This document shows positions 8,640 to 17,160 of a stretch of 56,164 bases of DNA, one piece after another. The stretch covers positions 1 through 56,164 of the forward strand of contig CAKSVM010000008.1 of the NCBI GenBank assembly GCA_934503195.1, in the 5' to 3' direction. The notes below the pieces were generated by a model, which was not told the origin of the DNA, did not search any database, and worked only from the letters and a program-made list of their open reading frames with translations. The position numbers were made by a program, and so were the translations under genes. Each line of letters begins with the position of its first letter. Within the stretch, counting starts at the first letter, position 1. Source of the stretch: an uncultured Eubacteriales bacterium. GTDB taxonomy: Bacteria > Bacillota > Clostridia > Oscillospirales > CAG-272.

Positions 8640-8668
8640 ATTATACAACAATCCGGGCGATTTGTAAA
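8640..8668 (-). promoter_or_regulatory. Sigma-A type promoter pointing towards lon
   Basis: On the minus strand TTTACA (8668-8663), a 17-base spacer and TATAAT (8645-8640). The transcript would start near 8633 and run about 290 bases before the lon start. It could be a distal lon promoter or drive a small RNA. Confidence 0.6.
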
Positions 8669-8706
8669 TCGGCAAAACGACGAAATTTCAGATTTTTCGA
8701 CACGAA

Positions 8707-8880
8707 TTATTGTCTATTTTCAAAGGCCGTGCCGAAAGGATTCGAAAACACGCCGAATTTATTCAGACCGGAAGGCGTTTCATCGTCCTTTTTCACCTGT
8801 TCCCCGCGCTTTTCGGGTTCGGGGCGGAATGAAACCGTCGGGAAAAAGGCGACGGGATACCGCGGATAGTTAAGCTTCAT
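8707..8880 (-). CDS. Small uncharacterised protein, 57 residues
   Basis: An ATG at 8880 on the minus strand is preceded by AAAGGAGCGAATTT, one of the better ribosome-binding sites in this region. The frame stays open for 57 codons to a TAA at 8707. The peptide starts MKLNYPRYPVAFFPTVSFRP, has a charged middle (EPEKRGEQVKKDDE) and ends KFGVFSNPFGTAFENRQ. It has no signal peptide, membrane helix or cysteine. It lies 58 bases after the broken MATE gene on the same strand and 370 bases before lon. I recognise no family. The strong start signal is the main argument for reality. Confidence 0.5.
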   Translation of the reverse strand: MKLNYPRYPVAFFPTVSFRPEPEKRGEQVKKDDETPSGLNKFGVFSNPFGTAFENRQ

Positions 8881-8938
8881 AAATTCGCTCCTTTCGTTTG
8901 ATACCCCATTCTATGCCGGAACCGCGAAGATTATTCGA

Positions 8939-10271
8939 TTAAAGCTTCGCCCGCTTCCAGACGCCAGAGAAGTAGAACATAAGCGAAATCAGCGTTCCGA
9001 TCGTCCAGCCGACCGGCCACGAACACCAGATTCCGACCGAGCCGAAGAGCTTCGCGAAGAGCATCGAGAGAATCACGCGGAGGAAGAGATCGGCGAAGGT
9101 CGAGACCATGAAGTGATTTATCGCGCCCGCGCCGCGAAGGACGCCGTCGGTCATGATCTTCAGCATCACGACGAAATAAAAGGGCGAAACGATCCGCAAA
9201 AAGAGCTTTCCGGTCGCGAGCGCGAGTTCGCTTCCGCTCTCCATGAAGAGCGCGACGAAGAATTTTCCGAACCCGAAATAGCAGATAACCAGCGGAAGGC
9301 AGGTCGCCGCGCCGAGAAGAAGCGCGGCTCTGTAGCCGCTTTTCACCCGCTCGGGCTTGTCCGCGCCGATGTTCTGCGCGACATAAGTCGAAAGTCCGTT
9401 CGCGTCGGCCGTGAGGCAGGACGTCGCGATCGCGTTCAATTTCAGCGCGGCCGTCGAGCCCGCCATCACGCTCTCGCCGAAGCCGTTGATGACTCCCTGC
9501 ACCGCGATGTTTCCGACCGAGATGAAGGCCTGCTGCAAAACGCTCGGAACCGCGATCCGGATGATCTTCTTAAGCGTCGCCGACGAGAAAATCCCGTCGC
9601 TCCCGTCGTCGTTCATCGACCTCAGCCGCCCCGTGAGGGTCACCACGGCCAGAACGCAGCTGATCCCCTGACAGATCACCGTCGCCCACGCCACGCCCGA
9701 GACGCCCATTCTGAAGGCCGTGACGAAGAGAATGTCGACGAAAATGTTCGCCGTCGACGACGCCGCGAGGAGTATGAAGGGCGTGCGCGAGTCTCCGAGC
9801 GCCGAGAATATCCCGGTCGCTATATTATACGAGGAAGACAAACGGCATTCCGAGCGTGTAGATTAAAATGTAAGTCCGCGAATCGCCGAAGATCTCCGCC
9901 GGCGTGTTGATGAGCCTCAGCGCGGCCGGGCTGAAGATAAGCCCCGCGATAGTCAGAACCGCGCAGAGGATCCCGAACGATATGTAGGACGTCGAGACGG
10001 CCGTCCGGAGCGCGCGGTGATTCTTCGAGCCGAAAAGCTGCGAGATCACGACCGAACAGCCCATGTTGCAGCCGAACGCGAAGGCCGTGTAGATAAGCGT
10101 GATCTCAGAGGCGTTTCCAACCGCCGCGAGCGCGCTCTCGCCGAGAAAATTCCCGGCCACAAGGCTGTCCGCCACGTTGTAAAGCTGCGTGAAGAATACG
10201 CTGCCAAGAAGCGGAAGCGTGTATAAAAGCAGTCCCCTCGCCGGATCGCATTTTGTAAGATCCCTGTTCAA
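8939..10271 (-). pseudogene. MATE family multidrug/Na+ antiporter, single-base frameshift
   Basis: Two adjacent frames together encode one MATE transporter of about 444 residues. The first (10271-9825) gives the N-terminal helices, including LLYTLPLLGSVFFTQLYNVADSLVAG. It reads ...LGMPFVFL and then runs into a stop. The second resumes with YNIATGIFSALGDSRTP, the expected continuation. Removing one G near 9830 (minus strand CTC-G-TAT) restores a continuous FLYNIATGIF junction, and the whole span is 3n+1 long. The rest is intact, so this is either a very recent mutation, a sequencing or assembly error, or a programmed shift. The start is TTG 10271 after AAAGGTG. MATE proteins export cationic drugs in exchange for Na+ or H+. 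Confidence 0.88.
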
Positions 10272-10299
10272 TTCATAATCACCTTTTTTAATAAAAATT

Positions 10300-11043
10300 T
10301 CACCGCGACAAAAGCAGCGAGACGCAGAGAACCTCCTCCGCTCCGTTTGCCTTCAGAAGCCCGGTCGCGACCCGCATCGACGCCCCGGTAGTCACGATAT
10401 CGTCGATCAGCAGAACGATTCTCGTCGGACAACTCCCGTTATAATCCTCGTACCTGAGACTCTCGCGGATATTCCTCTCGCGCTCGTCCGCCGTGAGAAG
10501 CTTCTGCTCGTCGGAATTCTTCCCGCGGATCAGAAACCGTCCGAATCTTATCCCGCAAAGCTCCGAAAGCCGCCTCGCGCAGAAATCCATGTGATCGTAG
10601 CCGAACTCGCACACCGCCTCCGGCCGCCTCGGAACATAGGTTATCATCACGTCCTCCTTCGGCACTCTGCCGTCAAAAAGCTCGGGCAGACCGCGCTTTA
10701 TAAGCGAAAGATACTCGTCGGTCACAAATTCTACAAGCCGTTTCGTCGCACGTCCCTTAAGCTTGTAAATCATCTCGCCCGCCGCGAGGTCATCGTTCAC
10801 AGGCTCATAGTTCGCGGCGTAAATTACCTCCATGCTGCTCTTTTGGTCAAACTGATACGCCGGAACATCGCCAAAGCCTCCCTCCGCTCGACGCTTTTCG
10901 TCAGCCCATTTCCGGCCGCACTCGTCACAAACCGCGCCGCCATCCTCGTGGTCGAGTCCGATCGGCTTTCCGCAGACCGCGCAGAGTTCGGGCATCAGAA
11001 AATCCTTAAGCTTCGCGGAAAGCCGGAATCTACGCTCACTCAT
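10300..11043 (-). CDS. comF: ComF family phosphoribosyltransferase-like protein
   Basis: This 247-residue protein has an N-terminal zinc finger with Cys21, Cys24, Cys39 and Cys42 (CAVC...CDEC), preceded by a DFLMPEL helix. A C-terminal type I phosphoribosyltransferase fold follows, with the PRPP loop VLLIDDIVTTGASM. ComF proteins are needed in Bacillus for DNA uptake during transformation and link to replication restart helicases. The ATG overlaps the recD2 stop by 8 bases, so the two DNA-metabolism genes are translationally linked. The start has little Shine-Dalgarno match. An alternative ATG at 10995 (MPELCAVC) has AAGGA before it but would cut the conserved leading helix. Confidence 0.85.
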   Translation of the reverse strand: MSERRFRLSAKLKDFLMPELCAVCGKPIGLDHEDGGAVCDECGRKWADEKRRAEGGFGDVPAYQFDQKSSMEVIYAANYEPVNDDLAAGEMIYKLKGRATKRLVEFVTDEYLSLIKRGLPELFDGRVPKEDVMITYVPRRPEAVCEFGYDHMDFCARRLSELCGIRFGRFLIRGKNSDEQKLLTADERERNIRESLRYEDYNGSCPTRIVLLIDDIVTTGASMRVATGLLKANGAEEVLCVSLLLSR

Positions 11044-13252
11044 GCCGCATCAGCCCCGTGTAGCGCATGACCTGACGGTTGTTGTCGACCATCCGGCAGA
11101 CGATCGCCGGATCGCCGACCATGATGACCATCCTCTGCGCGCGCGTCACCGCCGTGTAGAGGAGATTCCGCGACAGAAGCTGAGACGGACATGAGCCGTA
11201 CATCGGGATTATCACAAACGGATATTCGCTTCCCTGACTCTTGTGAACCGTGATCGCGTAGGCGTGTTCAAGCTCTTCAAGCTTCGAAAAATCGTACTTT
11301 ACCACCCGGTCGTCAAAGCTTATCACCATATGCTCGTCGGGGACGTTGATCGTCTCGATGACGCCGATGTCGCCGTTGAAGACGCCGCCGCCCTCCTTGC
11401 CACCCTTTTCCCAGACGAGATCGTAATCATTTTTGATCTGCATCACGCGGTCGCCCTCGCGGTAGACGACGTCGCGGAAGGTCTTCTCCTTCTTCTTCGG
11501 CGACGGGGGATTCAGAGCCTCCTTGAGCTGACGGTTAAGTGCCTCGGTTCCGGCCGCCCCGCGCCGCGACGGGGATATCACCTGAATTCCGTCCGAAATG
11601 TCGGCTCCGTAGCTCTTAGGAAGCCGGTTCAGGCAGAGATCGGTTATCGTGTCGGCGATCTCGCGGTCGGTTTGGCGCGGGAGGAAGAAGAAATCGCCCG
11701 ACTTCGAGTTCAGCACCGGATAGATTCCCTCGTTGATCCTGTGCGCGTTCGTGATGATGAGACTCTCCTCGGCCTGACGGAAGATCTCGGTCAGCTTGAC
11801 CGTGCAGAATTTTTCCGACGCAATGAGATCATTTAAGACATTCCCCGCCCCGACCGACGGAAGCTGATCCGAGTCGCCGATGAGCATCAGTCTCGCGCCC
11901 GGCTTGATCGCCTTGAGCAGCGAATTCATTAAATACATATCGATCATCGACGCCTCGTCGACGATTATCACATCCTCGTCGAGCAGATCGTTCTCGTTTT
12001 TCTTGAAATTGTCGCGGTTTTCGCCGTCGAATTCCATTTCGAGCAGTCTGTGGATCGTCTTCGCCTCGCACTGCGTCGCCTCGGACATCCGCTTTGCCGC
12101 GCGCCCGGTCGGAGCCGCCAGCGCGACGTCGAAATCGAGCGACTCGAAGATTCTTATGACCGCGCGGATTACCGTCGTCTTTCCGGTTCCGGGGCCGCCC
12201 GTCAGAATCATTACGCCGCTGTTCAGCGCGAGCGCGATCGCCTTACGTTGGAGCGACGCGTATTTTTTCGACTCCTCAAGCTCGATTTTCTGAATGAACC
12301 GCTCTACGTCGCCCATATCGACGGCAGTCGAGAGCCGGTCGAGCAGCAAAAGCTTCGCCGCGATCTCGGATTCGCAGCGATACGCCGGAAAGTCGTAAAC
12401 CGCGTCGAGTCCGCCGATCTCCTGCCGCACGAGCCGACGCTCGGTGACGAGCTTGTCGGCCGCCTCAGCCGTCTTTTCGGCCGGAACGCCGAGCGTCATG
12501 GCAGCCGCCGAAATCAGCTTCTGATACGGCAGAAAGGCGTGTCCGCCGCTTCTCGAATTCTCATTAAGCACATATCTTATCCCGCTCATGATCCGGTATT
12601 CCGAGTCGGGCGCGATTCCGAGCGACTGCGCCAGCCTGTCGACGCGCTCAAAGCCGATCCCCTGAAAATCCTCGCAGAGCCTGTAAGGGTTCGAGCCGAT
12701 CATGTCGATCGACGAGCCGCCCCACTTCTTGTAAACCATCGTCGACATCGCCGACGTCAGAAATTCCTTGCAGTACATCATAAGCGACCGCAGTCCGTGC
12801 TGAGCGCGGAAGGATTCGGAGATCTCGCCCGCCTTTTTCGCTGAGATTCCGGGGATCTTCGCCAGCCACTCGGGATGGTTCTCGATCACGTCAAAGGTGT
12901 CCTCGCCGTACTGCTCGACCAGCCGCTCGGCCGTCTTCGGGCCGATTCCCTTGACCATGCTGCTCCTCAGATAGCGCAGAATCTCAGCCTCGCCGCTCGG
13001 GAGCCGGATCTCAAACCTATGCACGCGGAACTGCCGCCCGTAATTCTTGCTGACGCTCCACTCGCCCTCCAGCGTGACCTTCTCCCCGACCGCGAGGTCA
13101 GGGAGGGTCCCGAAGGCCGTCACGATCTCGCCGACGTCCTCACTTTTCTCGTCGCAGGACAAATCGAAGACCGTGTAGCCGTTTTCTTCATTACAATATA
13201 TTATGTTTTCAACCGTCCCGGCGATCGTCATGACCTTCGACCGACTGTCCAT
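11036..13252 (-). CDS. recD2: RecD2-type ATP-dependent 5'-3' DNA helicase
   Basis: The product is 738 residues from ATG 13252. It shows the RecD2 order: an OB-like N-terminal region, helix-hairpin-helix repeats (GIGPKTAERLVEQYG, then IPGISAKKAGEI), Walker A GGPGTGKTT, DEXX-box VDEASMID, and a C-terminal ITVHKSQGSEYPFVI motif with YTAVTRAQ. The longer N-terminal region and the absence of recB/recC neighbours separate it from E. coli RecD. The enzyme unwinds DNA in repair. GGAGG lies 9 bases before ATG 13252 but only 3 before ATG 13258, and even closer to 13273, which decides the start. It overlaps the preceding small gene by 44 bases. Confidence 0.94.
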   Translation of the reverse strand: MDSRSKVMTIAGTVENIIYCNEENGYTVFDLSCDEKSEDVGEIVTAFGTLPDLAVGEKVTLEGEWSVSKNYGRQFRVHRFEIRLPSGEAEILRYLRSSMVKGIGPKTAERLVEQYGEDTFDVIENHPEWLAKIPGISAKKAGEISESFRAQHGLRSLMMYCKEFLTSAMSTMVYKKWGGSSIDMIGSNPYRLCEDFQGIGFERVDRLAQSLGIAPDSEYRIMSGIRYVLNENSRSGGHAFLPYQKLISAAAMTLGVPAEKTAEAADKLVTERRLVRQEIGGLDAVYDFPAYRCESEIAAKLLLLDRLSTAVDMGDVERFIQKIELEESKKYASLQRKAIALALNSGVMILTGGPGTGKTTVIRAVIRIFESLDFDVALAAPTGRAAKRMSEATQCEAKTIHRLLEMEFDGENRDNFKKNENDLLDEDVIIVDEASMIDMYLMNSLLKAIKPGARLMLIGDSDQLPSVGAGNVLNDLIASEKFCTVKLTEIFRQAEESLIITNAHRINEGIYPVLNSKSGDFFFLPRQTDREIADTITDLCLNRLPKSYGADISDGIQVISPSRRGAAGTEALNRQLKEALNPPSPKKKEKTFRDVVYREGDRVMQIKNDYDLVWEKGGKEGGGVFNGDIGVIETINVPDEHMVISFDDRVVKYDFSKLEELEHAYAITVHKSQGSEYPFVIIPMYGSCPSQLLSRNLLYTAVTRAQRMVIMVGDPAIVCRMVDNNRQVMRYTGLMRHE

Positions 13253-13553
13253 CTTCATCTTCCTCCGCTTCAAGGATCACAAAATCGTGCGCTTTCTGCA
13301 CGTTATCTTTAATTATATCACATTTCGCGACGATAATCAACCTCCCGCGTGAAATTTTGCCCTCCTTCGCGAGACTTTTTACATATGTGGCAATTTCAGG
13401 CAGGTCAGACGTGTCATTATCTATGTAAATTGCCGCATTCACACGCCGTCTTATCCGCCGCGGATAAAGAATCTCCCCGCGGATGAGATACAGAATCTGC
13501 CAGAAGCCGTAAACCGCGAGCACCGCCGCGATTATCTCAAGGATCTCACACAC
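13209..13553 (-). CDS. Small membrane-anchored protein of unknown function
   Basis: This product of about 114 residues starts at GTG 13553. GAGGTGG followed by five Ts lies directly before that codon; another GTG at 13562 has a poorer site. One hydrophobic helix (about residues 4-24, ILEIIAAVLAVYGFWQILYLI) is followed by a basic segment (PRRIRRRV) and a cytosolic domain with a beta-rich pattern AAIYIDND, GRLIIVAKCDII and HDFVILEAEE. The C terminus is acidic and overlaps the start of recD2 by 44 bases. I do not recognise the family. The long overlap suggests coupled translation with recD2. Confidence 0.65.
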   Translation of the reverse strand: MCEILEIIAAVLAVYGFWQILYLIRGEILYPRRIRRRVNAAIYIDNDTSDLPEIATYVKSLAKEGKISRGRLIIVAKCDIIKDNVQKAHDFVILEAEEDEDGQSVEGHDDRRDG

Positions 13554-13698
13554 AAAAACCACCTCAGAATCATTTTATGCGCCGCCTGAATAACTTGTTT
13601 ATTACGGGGGAATATTAAAACAAGTCAAAGCGGGTTTTGGGCGGATTGATAAAATTTGATAAAAATCATTTTTTTGAGGAATTTTTTCGCGAAAACCC

Positions 13699-13727
13699 TT
13701 GACAATTTCGGAAAACCGTGATATAAT
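13699..13727 (+). promoter_or_regulatory. Consensus sigma-A promoter of the rpsL operon
   Basis: TTGACA (13699-13704), a 17-base spacer and TATAAT (13722-13727) match consensus exactly, and CGTGA precedes the -10. Transcription should start near 13735, giving a leader of about 77 bases before rpsL. Confidence 0.9.
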
Positions 13728-13811
13728 TTATTATATCTGGACTGGTGTCCGGCGAAAGAGGATATCAAGTCACGGATAAACAAATTTTATTATTTTCAAA
13801 GGAGGTGCGAT

Positions 13812-14228
13812 ATGCCAACCTTTAATCAGCTCGTCAAGAACGGCCGCGAAAAGTCGACCTACAAGTCGAAGGCTCCTGTGCTTCAGCACGGCTTCAACAC
13901 GCTGACCGACTCCGCAACCGACGCAAGCTCTCCTCAGAAGAGAGGCGTATGCACGAAGGTAACCACGACAACCCCGAAAAAGCCTAACTCGGCACTTCGT
14001 AAGATCGCCCGTGTAAGACTGACCAACGGTCTCGAGGCTACCGTCTACATCCCCGGTATCGGCCACAACCTTCAGGAACACTCGGTCGTCCTCATCAGAG
14101 GCGGACGTGTACGTGACCTGCCCGGTGTGCGTTACCACATCATCCGCGGCACTCTCGACGCTCAGGGCGTCGCCAACCGCAACCAGAGCCGTTCCAAGTA
14201 CGGCGCAAAGAGAGCCAAGAAGAAGTAA
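13812..14228 (+). CDS. rpsL: 30S ribosomal protein S12
   Basis: This 138-residue protein has the S12 sequence throughout: MPTFNQLVKNGREK, the decoding-centre loop TTTTPKKPNSALRK, and GVRYHIIRGTLDAQGV near the end. S12 sits at the 30S decoding site and governs fidelity. The lysine in PKKPNS, where streptomycin-resistance changes arise in other bacteria, is the wild-type residue. It is the first gene of the classic str operon (rpsL-rpsG-fusA-tuf). AAAGGAGGTG precedes the ATG. Codon choice favours CGT, GGT and GAA-type codons of highly expressed genes more than its neighbours do. Confidence 0.98.
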   Translation: MPTFNQLVKNGREKSTYKSKAPVLQHGFNTLTDSATDASSPQKRGVCTKVTTTTPKKPNSALRKIARVRLTNGLEATVYIPGIGHNLQEHSVVLIRGGRVRDLPGVRYHIIRGTLDAQGVANRNQSRSKYGAKRAKKK

Positions 14229-14417
14229 TTCTTCCGGCAAAACGAGTTCCCCGCTCTCTCGGGGAGAATACTGCAAGGTATAGAAAACAGCCGAAAAGCT
14301 TACTTTGAAACCGAAATTTGTTTATCCGAATTTCCGGTCGTTTCAATGGACAAGCATTTACGGGAGTCAACTTTCGAGTACCTATGATATCATTTTATAT
14401 GAAGGAGGGAAGCAACA

Positions 14418-14888
14418 ATGCCGAGAAGAGGTCAAATTTCCAAAAGAGACGTTTTACCGGATCCGTTGTACAATTCTAAGCTCGTAACAAAGCTTATCAA
14501 CAACATTATGTATGATGGCAAGAAGGGTGTCGCTCAGAAGATCGTCTATGATGCTTTCGCAACCGTAGAGTCCAAGCTGGGACGCAACCCCCTCGAAGCC
14601 TTCAACGAAGCTCTTGAGAATGTCATGCCCGTACTTGAGGTCAAGGCGCGCCGCGTAGGCGGTTCGACCTATCAGGTACCCATGGAGGTAAGAGCCGAGA
14701 GACGCCAGACCCTTGGTCTGCGCTGGATCACAACCTGTTCGAGAACCCGCGGAGAGAGAACGATGGCAGACAGACTCGCAGCCGAGATCATGGACGCTAT
14801 CAATTCTGCCGGAGGAGCTTTCAAGAAGAAGGAAGAAACTCACAGAATGGCAGAGGCAAACAAGGCGTTTGCTCACTACAGATACTGA
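14418..14888 (+). CDS. rpsG: 30S ribosomal protein S7
   Basis: The 156-residue sequence is clear S7: MPRRGQISKRDVLPDP, LINNIMYDGKKGVAQKIVYDAF, then ENVMPVLEVKARRVGGSTYQVP and the RWITTCSRTRGERTMADRLA segment. S7 binds the 3' domain of 16S rRNA and starts 30S head assembly. It follows rpsL after a 189-base gap that holds a short hairpin (14248-14265) and may carry the translational feedback site known in enteric bacteria, although I could not identify that structure. GAAGGAGGG precedes the ATG. Confidence 0.98.
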   Translation: MPRRGQISKRDVLPDPLYNSKLVTKLINNIMYDGKKGVAQKIVYDAFATVESKLGRNPLEAFNEALENVMPVLEVKARRVGGSTYQVPMEVRAERRQTLGLRWITTCSRTRGERTMADRLAAEIMDAINSAGGAFKKKEETHRMAEANKAFAHYRY

Positions 14889-14929
14889 TCTGTACCGTCC
14901 CCGCTATTTTCTTGAAAAGGAGAAACTAA

Positions 14930-17038
14930 ATGGCAAGAGAATACCCGCTTGAAAGAACCCGTAATATCGGCATCATGGCTCACATCGACGCCGGTAAGAC
15001 TACGACCACTGAGCGTATTCTGTTCTACACGGGCAAGATTCATAAGATGGGTGACGTTCACGATGGCGCGGCTACCATGGACTGGATGGCGCAGGAGCAG
15101 GAGAGAGGCATTACCATCACTTCCGCCGCTACCACCTGTTACTGGGCCGGCTCGGGTCATCAGTATGAGCCCCACCGCATCAATATAATCGACACCCCCG
15201 GCCACGTCGACTTCACGGTCGAGGTGCAGCGTTCGCTCCGCGTTCTTGACGGTTCTGTCACCGTCTTCTGCGCTAAGGGCGGCGTCGAGCCTCAGTCCGA
15301 GACCGTCTGGCGTCAGGCCGACAAGTATCAGGTCCCCCGCATGGGTTATGTCAACAAGATGGACATAAACGGCGCGAACTTCTACCGCGTCGTCGACATG
15401 ATGCACGAAAGACTTCACGCAAACGCAGTCCCGATCCAGCTTCCTATCGGAGCTGAAGCCGATTTCCGCGGAATCATCGACCTCATGGAAATGAAGGCCG
15501 ACGTTTACTACGACGATCTCGGTAAGGATATGCGCGTCGAGGATATCCCCGCCGATATGCTCGAAAAGGCTCAGGATTACCGCGCGAAGATGGTCGAGTC
15601 GATCTGCGAGACCGACGAGGAACTCTTCATGCGCTACTGCGACGGCGAGGAGATCACCGTTCCCGAGCTGAAAGCCGCTCTCAGAAAGGCCTGCATCTCG
15701 AACGAGATCGTCCCTGTCACCTGCGGCACTTCCTATAAGAACAAGGGCGTCCAGAAGCTGCTCGACGCTATCATCGACTATATGCCCGCTCCGACCGACA
15801 TTCCGGCTATCCGCGGTATCAACCCCGAGACCGGTGAGGAAGAGGACAGACATTCGTCGGATACCGAGCCCTTCTCCGCTCTCGCGTTCAAGATCATGAC
15901 CGACCCCTTCGTCGGAAAGCTCTGCTTCTTCCGCGTATATTCGGGATCCGTCTCGATCGGAACCAACGTTTACAACTCCTCCAAGGATAAGAAGGAGAGA
16001 TTCGGACGTATTCTTCAGATGCACGCGAACGACCGTAAGGATCTTGAGGTCTGCTACGCCGGCGATATCGCCGCTGTCGTTTCGACCAAGTACACCACCA
16101 CCGGTGATACTTTCTGCGACGAAGAGCATCCTGTCATCCTCGAATCCATGGAATTCCCGGAGCCTGTCATCCGTCAGGCAATCGAGCCGAAGACCAAGGC
16201 CGGTCAGGAGAAGATGGGTATCGCCCTCGCGAAGCTCGCTGAGGAAGACCCGACCTTCAGAACCTACACCGACGAGGAAACCGGACAGACCATCATCGCC
16301 GGAATGGGCGAGCTTCACCTCGAAATCATCATCGACCGACTCCTCCGCGAGTTCAAGGTCGAGGCGAACATCGGTAAGCCGCAGGTCGCTTACAAGGAGA
16401 CCATCCGCAAGAAGGTCGACCACGAGTGCAAGTACAAGAAGCAGTCGGGTGGTTCAGGTCAGTACGCTCACGTAAAGATCATCCTCGAACCCAACGAACC
16501 CGGCAAGGGCTACGAGTTCATCAACGCCGTCACCGGAGGTTCGGTCCCGAAGGAATTCATCGAGCCTGTCAATCAGGGTATCCAGAGCGCGATGCAGAAC
16601 GGCGTTCTCGCCGGCTACAACGTCGTCGACGTCAAGGCAACTCTTTACGACGGTTCGTATCACGAAGTCGACTCCTCCGAAATGGCATTCAAGATCGCCG
16701 GCTCCATGGCTTTCAAGGAAGCTATGAAAAAGGCAGACCCGGTTCTCACTGAGCCGATCATGAAGGTCACGACCATCACCCCGAACGACTACCTCGGCGA
16801 TATCATCGGCGACTTCAACTCCCGCCGTGGCGCGATCCAGTCGATGAACGACAACGGCAAGGGCGTCACCGAGATCATCGCGGAAGTTCCGCTCTCCGAA
16901 ATGTTCGGCTACGCGACCGATATGCGTTCGAAGTCTCAGGGACGCGCTCAGTACACGATGGAGCCTCTCTGCTTCAAGCAGGTTCCGAAGTCGATTCAGG
17001 ACGAGATCATCGCGGCTCGCGGCAAGGCGAACGCGTAA
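14930..17038 (+). CDS. fusA: Translation elongation factor G
   Basis: The 702-residue protein has GTPase motifs AHIDAGKTTTTERIL near residue 19, DTPGHVDFT, and NKMD. All five EF-G domains follow in order. Characteristic segments include GMGELHLEIIIDRL and a C-terminal MRSKSQGRAQYTME. EF-G moves tRNA and mRNA through the ribosome and also helps recycle it. It is 41 bases after rpsG with AAAAGGAGAAA before the ATG, so it belongs to the same operon. Length and motifs fit the canonical factor rather than the tetracycline-resistance or spdB-like paralogs. Confidence 0.98.
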   Translation: MAREYPLERTRNIGIMAHIDAGKTTTTERILFYTGKIHKMGDVHDGAATMDWMAQEQERGITITSAATTCYWAGSGHQYEPHRINIIDTPGHVDFTVEVQRSLRVLDGSVTVFCAKGGVEPQSETVWRQADKYQVPRMGYVNKMDINGANFYRVVDMMHERLHANAVPIQLPIGAEADFRGIIDLMEMKADVYYDDLGKDMRVEDIPADMLEKAQDYRAKMVESICETDEELFMRYCDGEEITVPELKAALRKACISNEIVPVTCGTSYKNKGVQKLLDAIIDYMPAPTDIPAIRGINPETGEEEDRHSSDTEPFSALAFKIMTDPFVGKLCFFRVYSGSVSIGTNVYNSSKDKKERFGRILQMHANDRKDLEVCYAGDIAAVVSTKYTTTGDTFCDEEHPVILESMEFPEPVIRQAIEPKTKAGQEKMGIALAKLAEEDPTFRTYTDEETGQTIIAGMGELHLEIIIDRLLREFKVEANIGKPQVAYKETIRKKVDHECKYKKQSGGSGQYAHVKIILEPNEPGKGYEFINAVTGGSVPKEFIEPVNQGIQSAMQNGVLAGYNVVDVKATLYDGSYHEVDSSEMAFKIAGSMAFKEAMKKADPVLTEPIMKVTTITPNDYLGDIIGDFNSRRGAIQSMNDNGKGVTEIIAEVPLSEMFGYATDMRSKSQGRAQYTMEPLCFKQVPKSIQDEIIAARGKANA

Positions 17039-17052
17039 ATCACGGGCCGCAA

Positions 17053-17073
17053 GCGCGGGGTTTTACCCCGCGC
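17053..17073 (+). other. Strong hairpin between fusA and tuf
   Basis: GCGCGGGG (17053-17060) and CCCCGCGC (17066-17073) form an 8-bp GC stem with a five-base loop. No T run follows, so it is more likely a processing or attenuation structure than a terminator. A TTGACA at 17113-17118 further on could serve a separate tuf promoter, but its -10 is poor. Confidence 0.5.
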
Positions 17074-17160
17074 CCCGGCAAATTTCCCGGTTATAAACCG
17101 TTTTGCGCGGTTTTGACACAAATAAAAAAATCTTTATCAATTCTTAAGGAGGATTGAACA

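Larger units (their letters stand above)
8340..8706 (-). other. Long leader and promoter region upstream of lon
   Basis: This 367-base stretch has no supported gene. Reading towards lon it holds a promoter at 8640-8668, an imperfect inverted repeat (8513-8521 with 8547-8555) whose loop contains an eight-T run on the minus strand, and a second extended -10 at 8437-8442. The plus-strand ORFs of 60 and 100 codons have no ribosome-binding site and are ignored. Confidence 0.5.

Noticed and set aside
17113..17141. Independent consensus promoter for tuf
   Set aside because: TTGACA is present but the hexamer at the right spacing (ATCAAT) is a poor -10; noted only under the hairpin entry.
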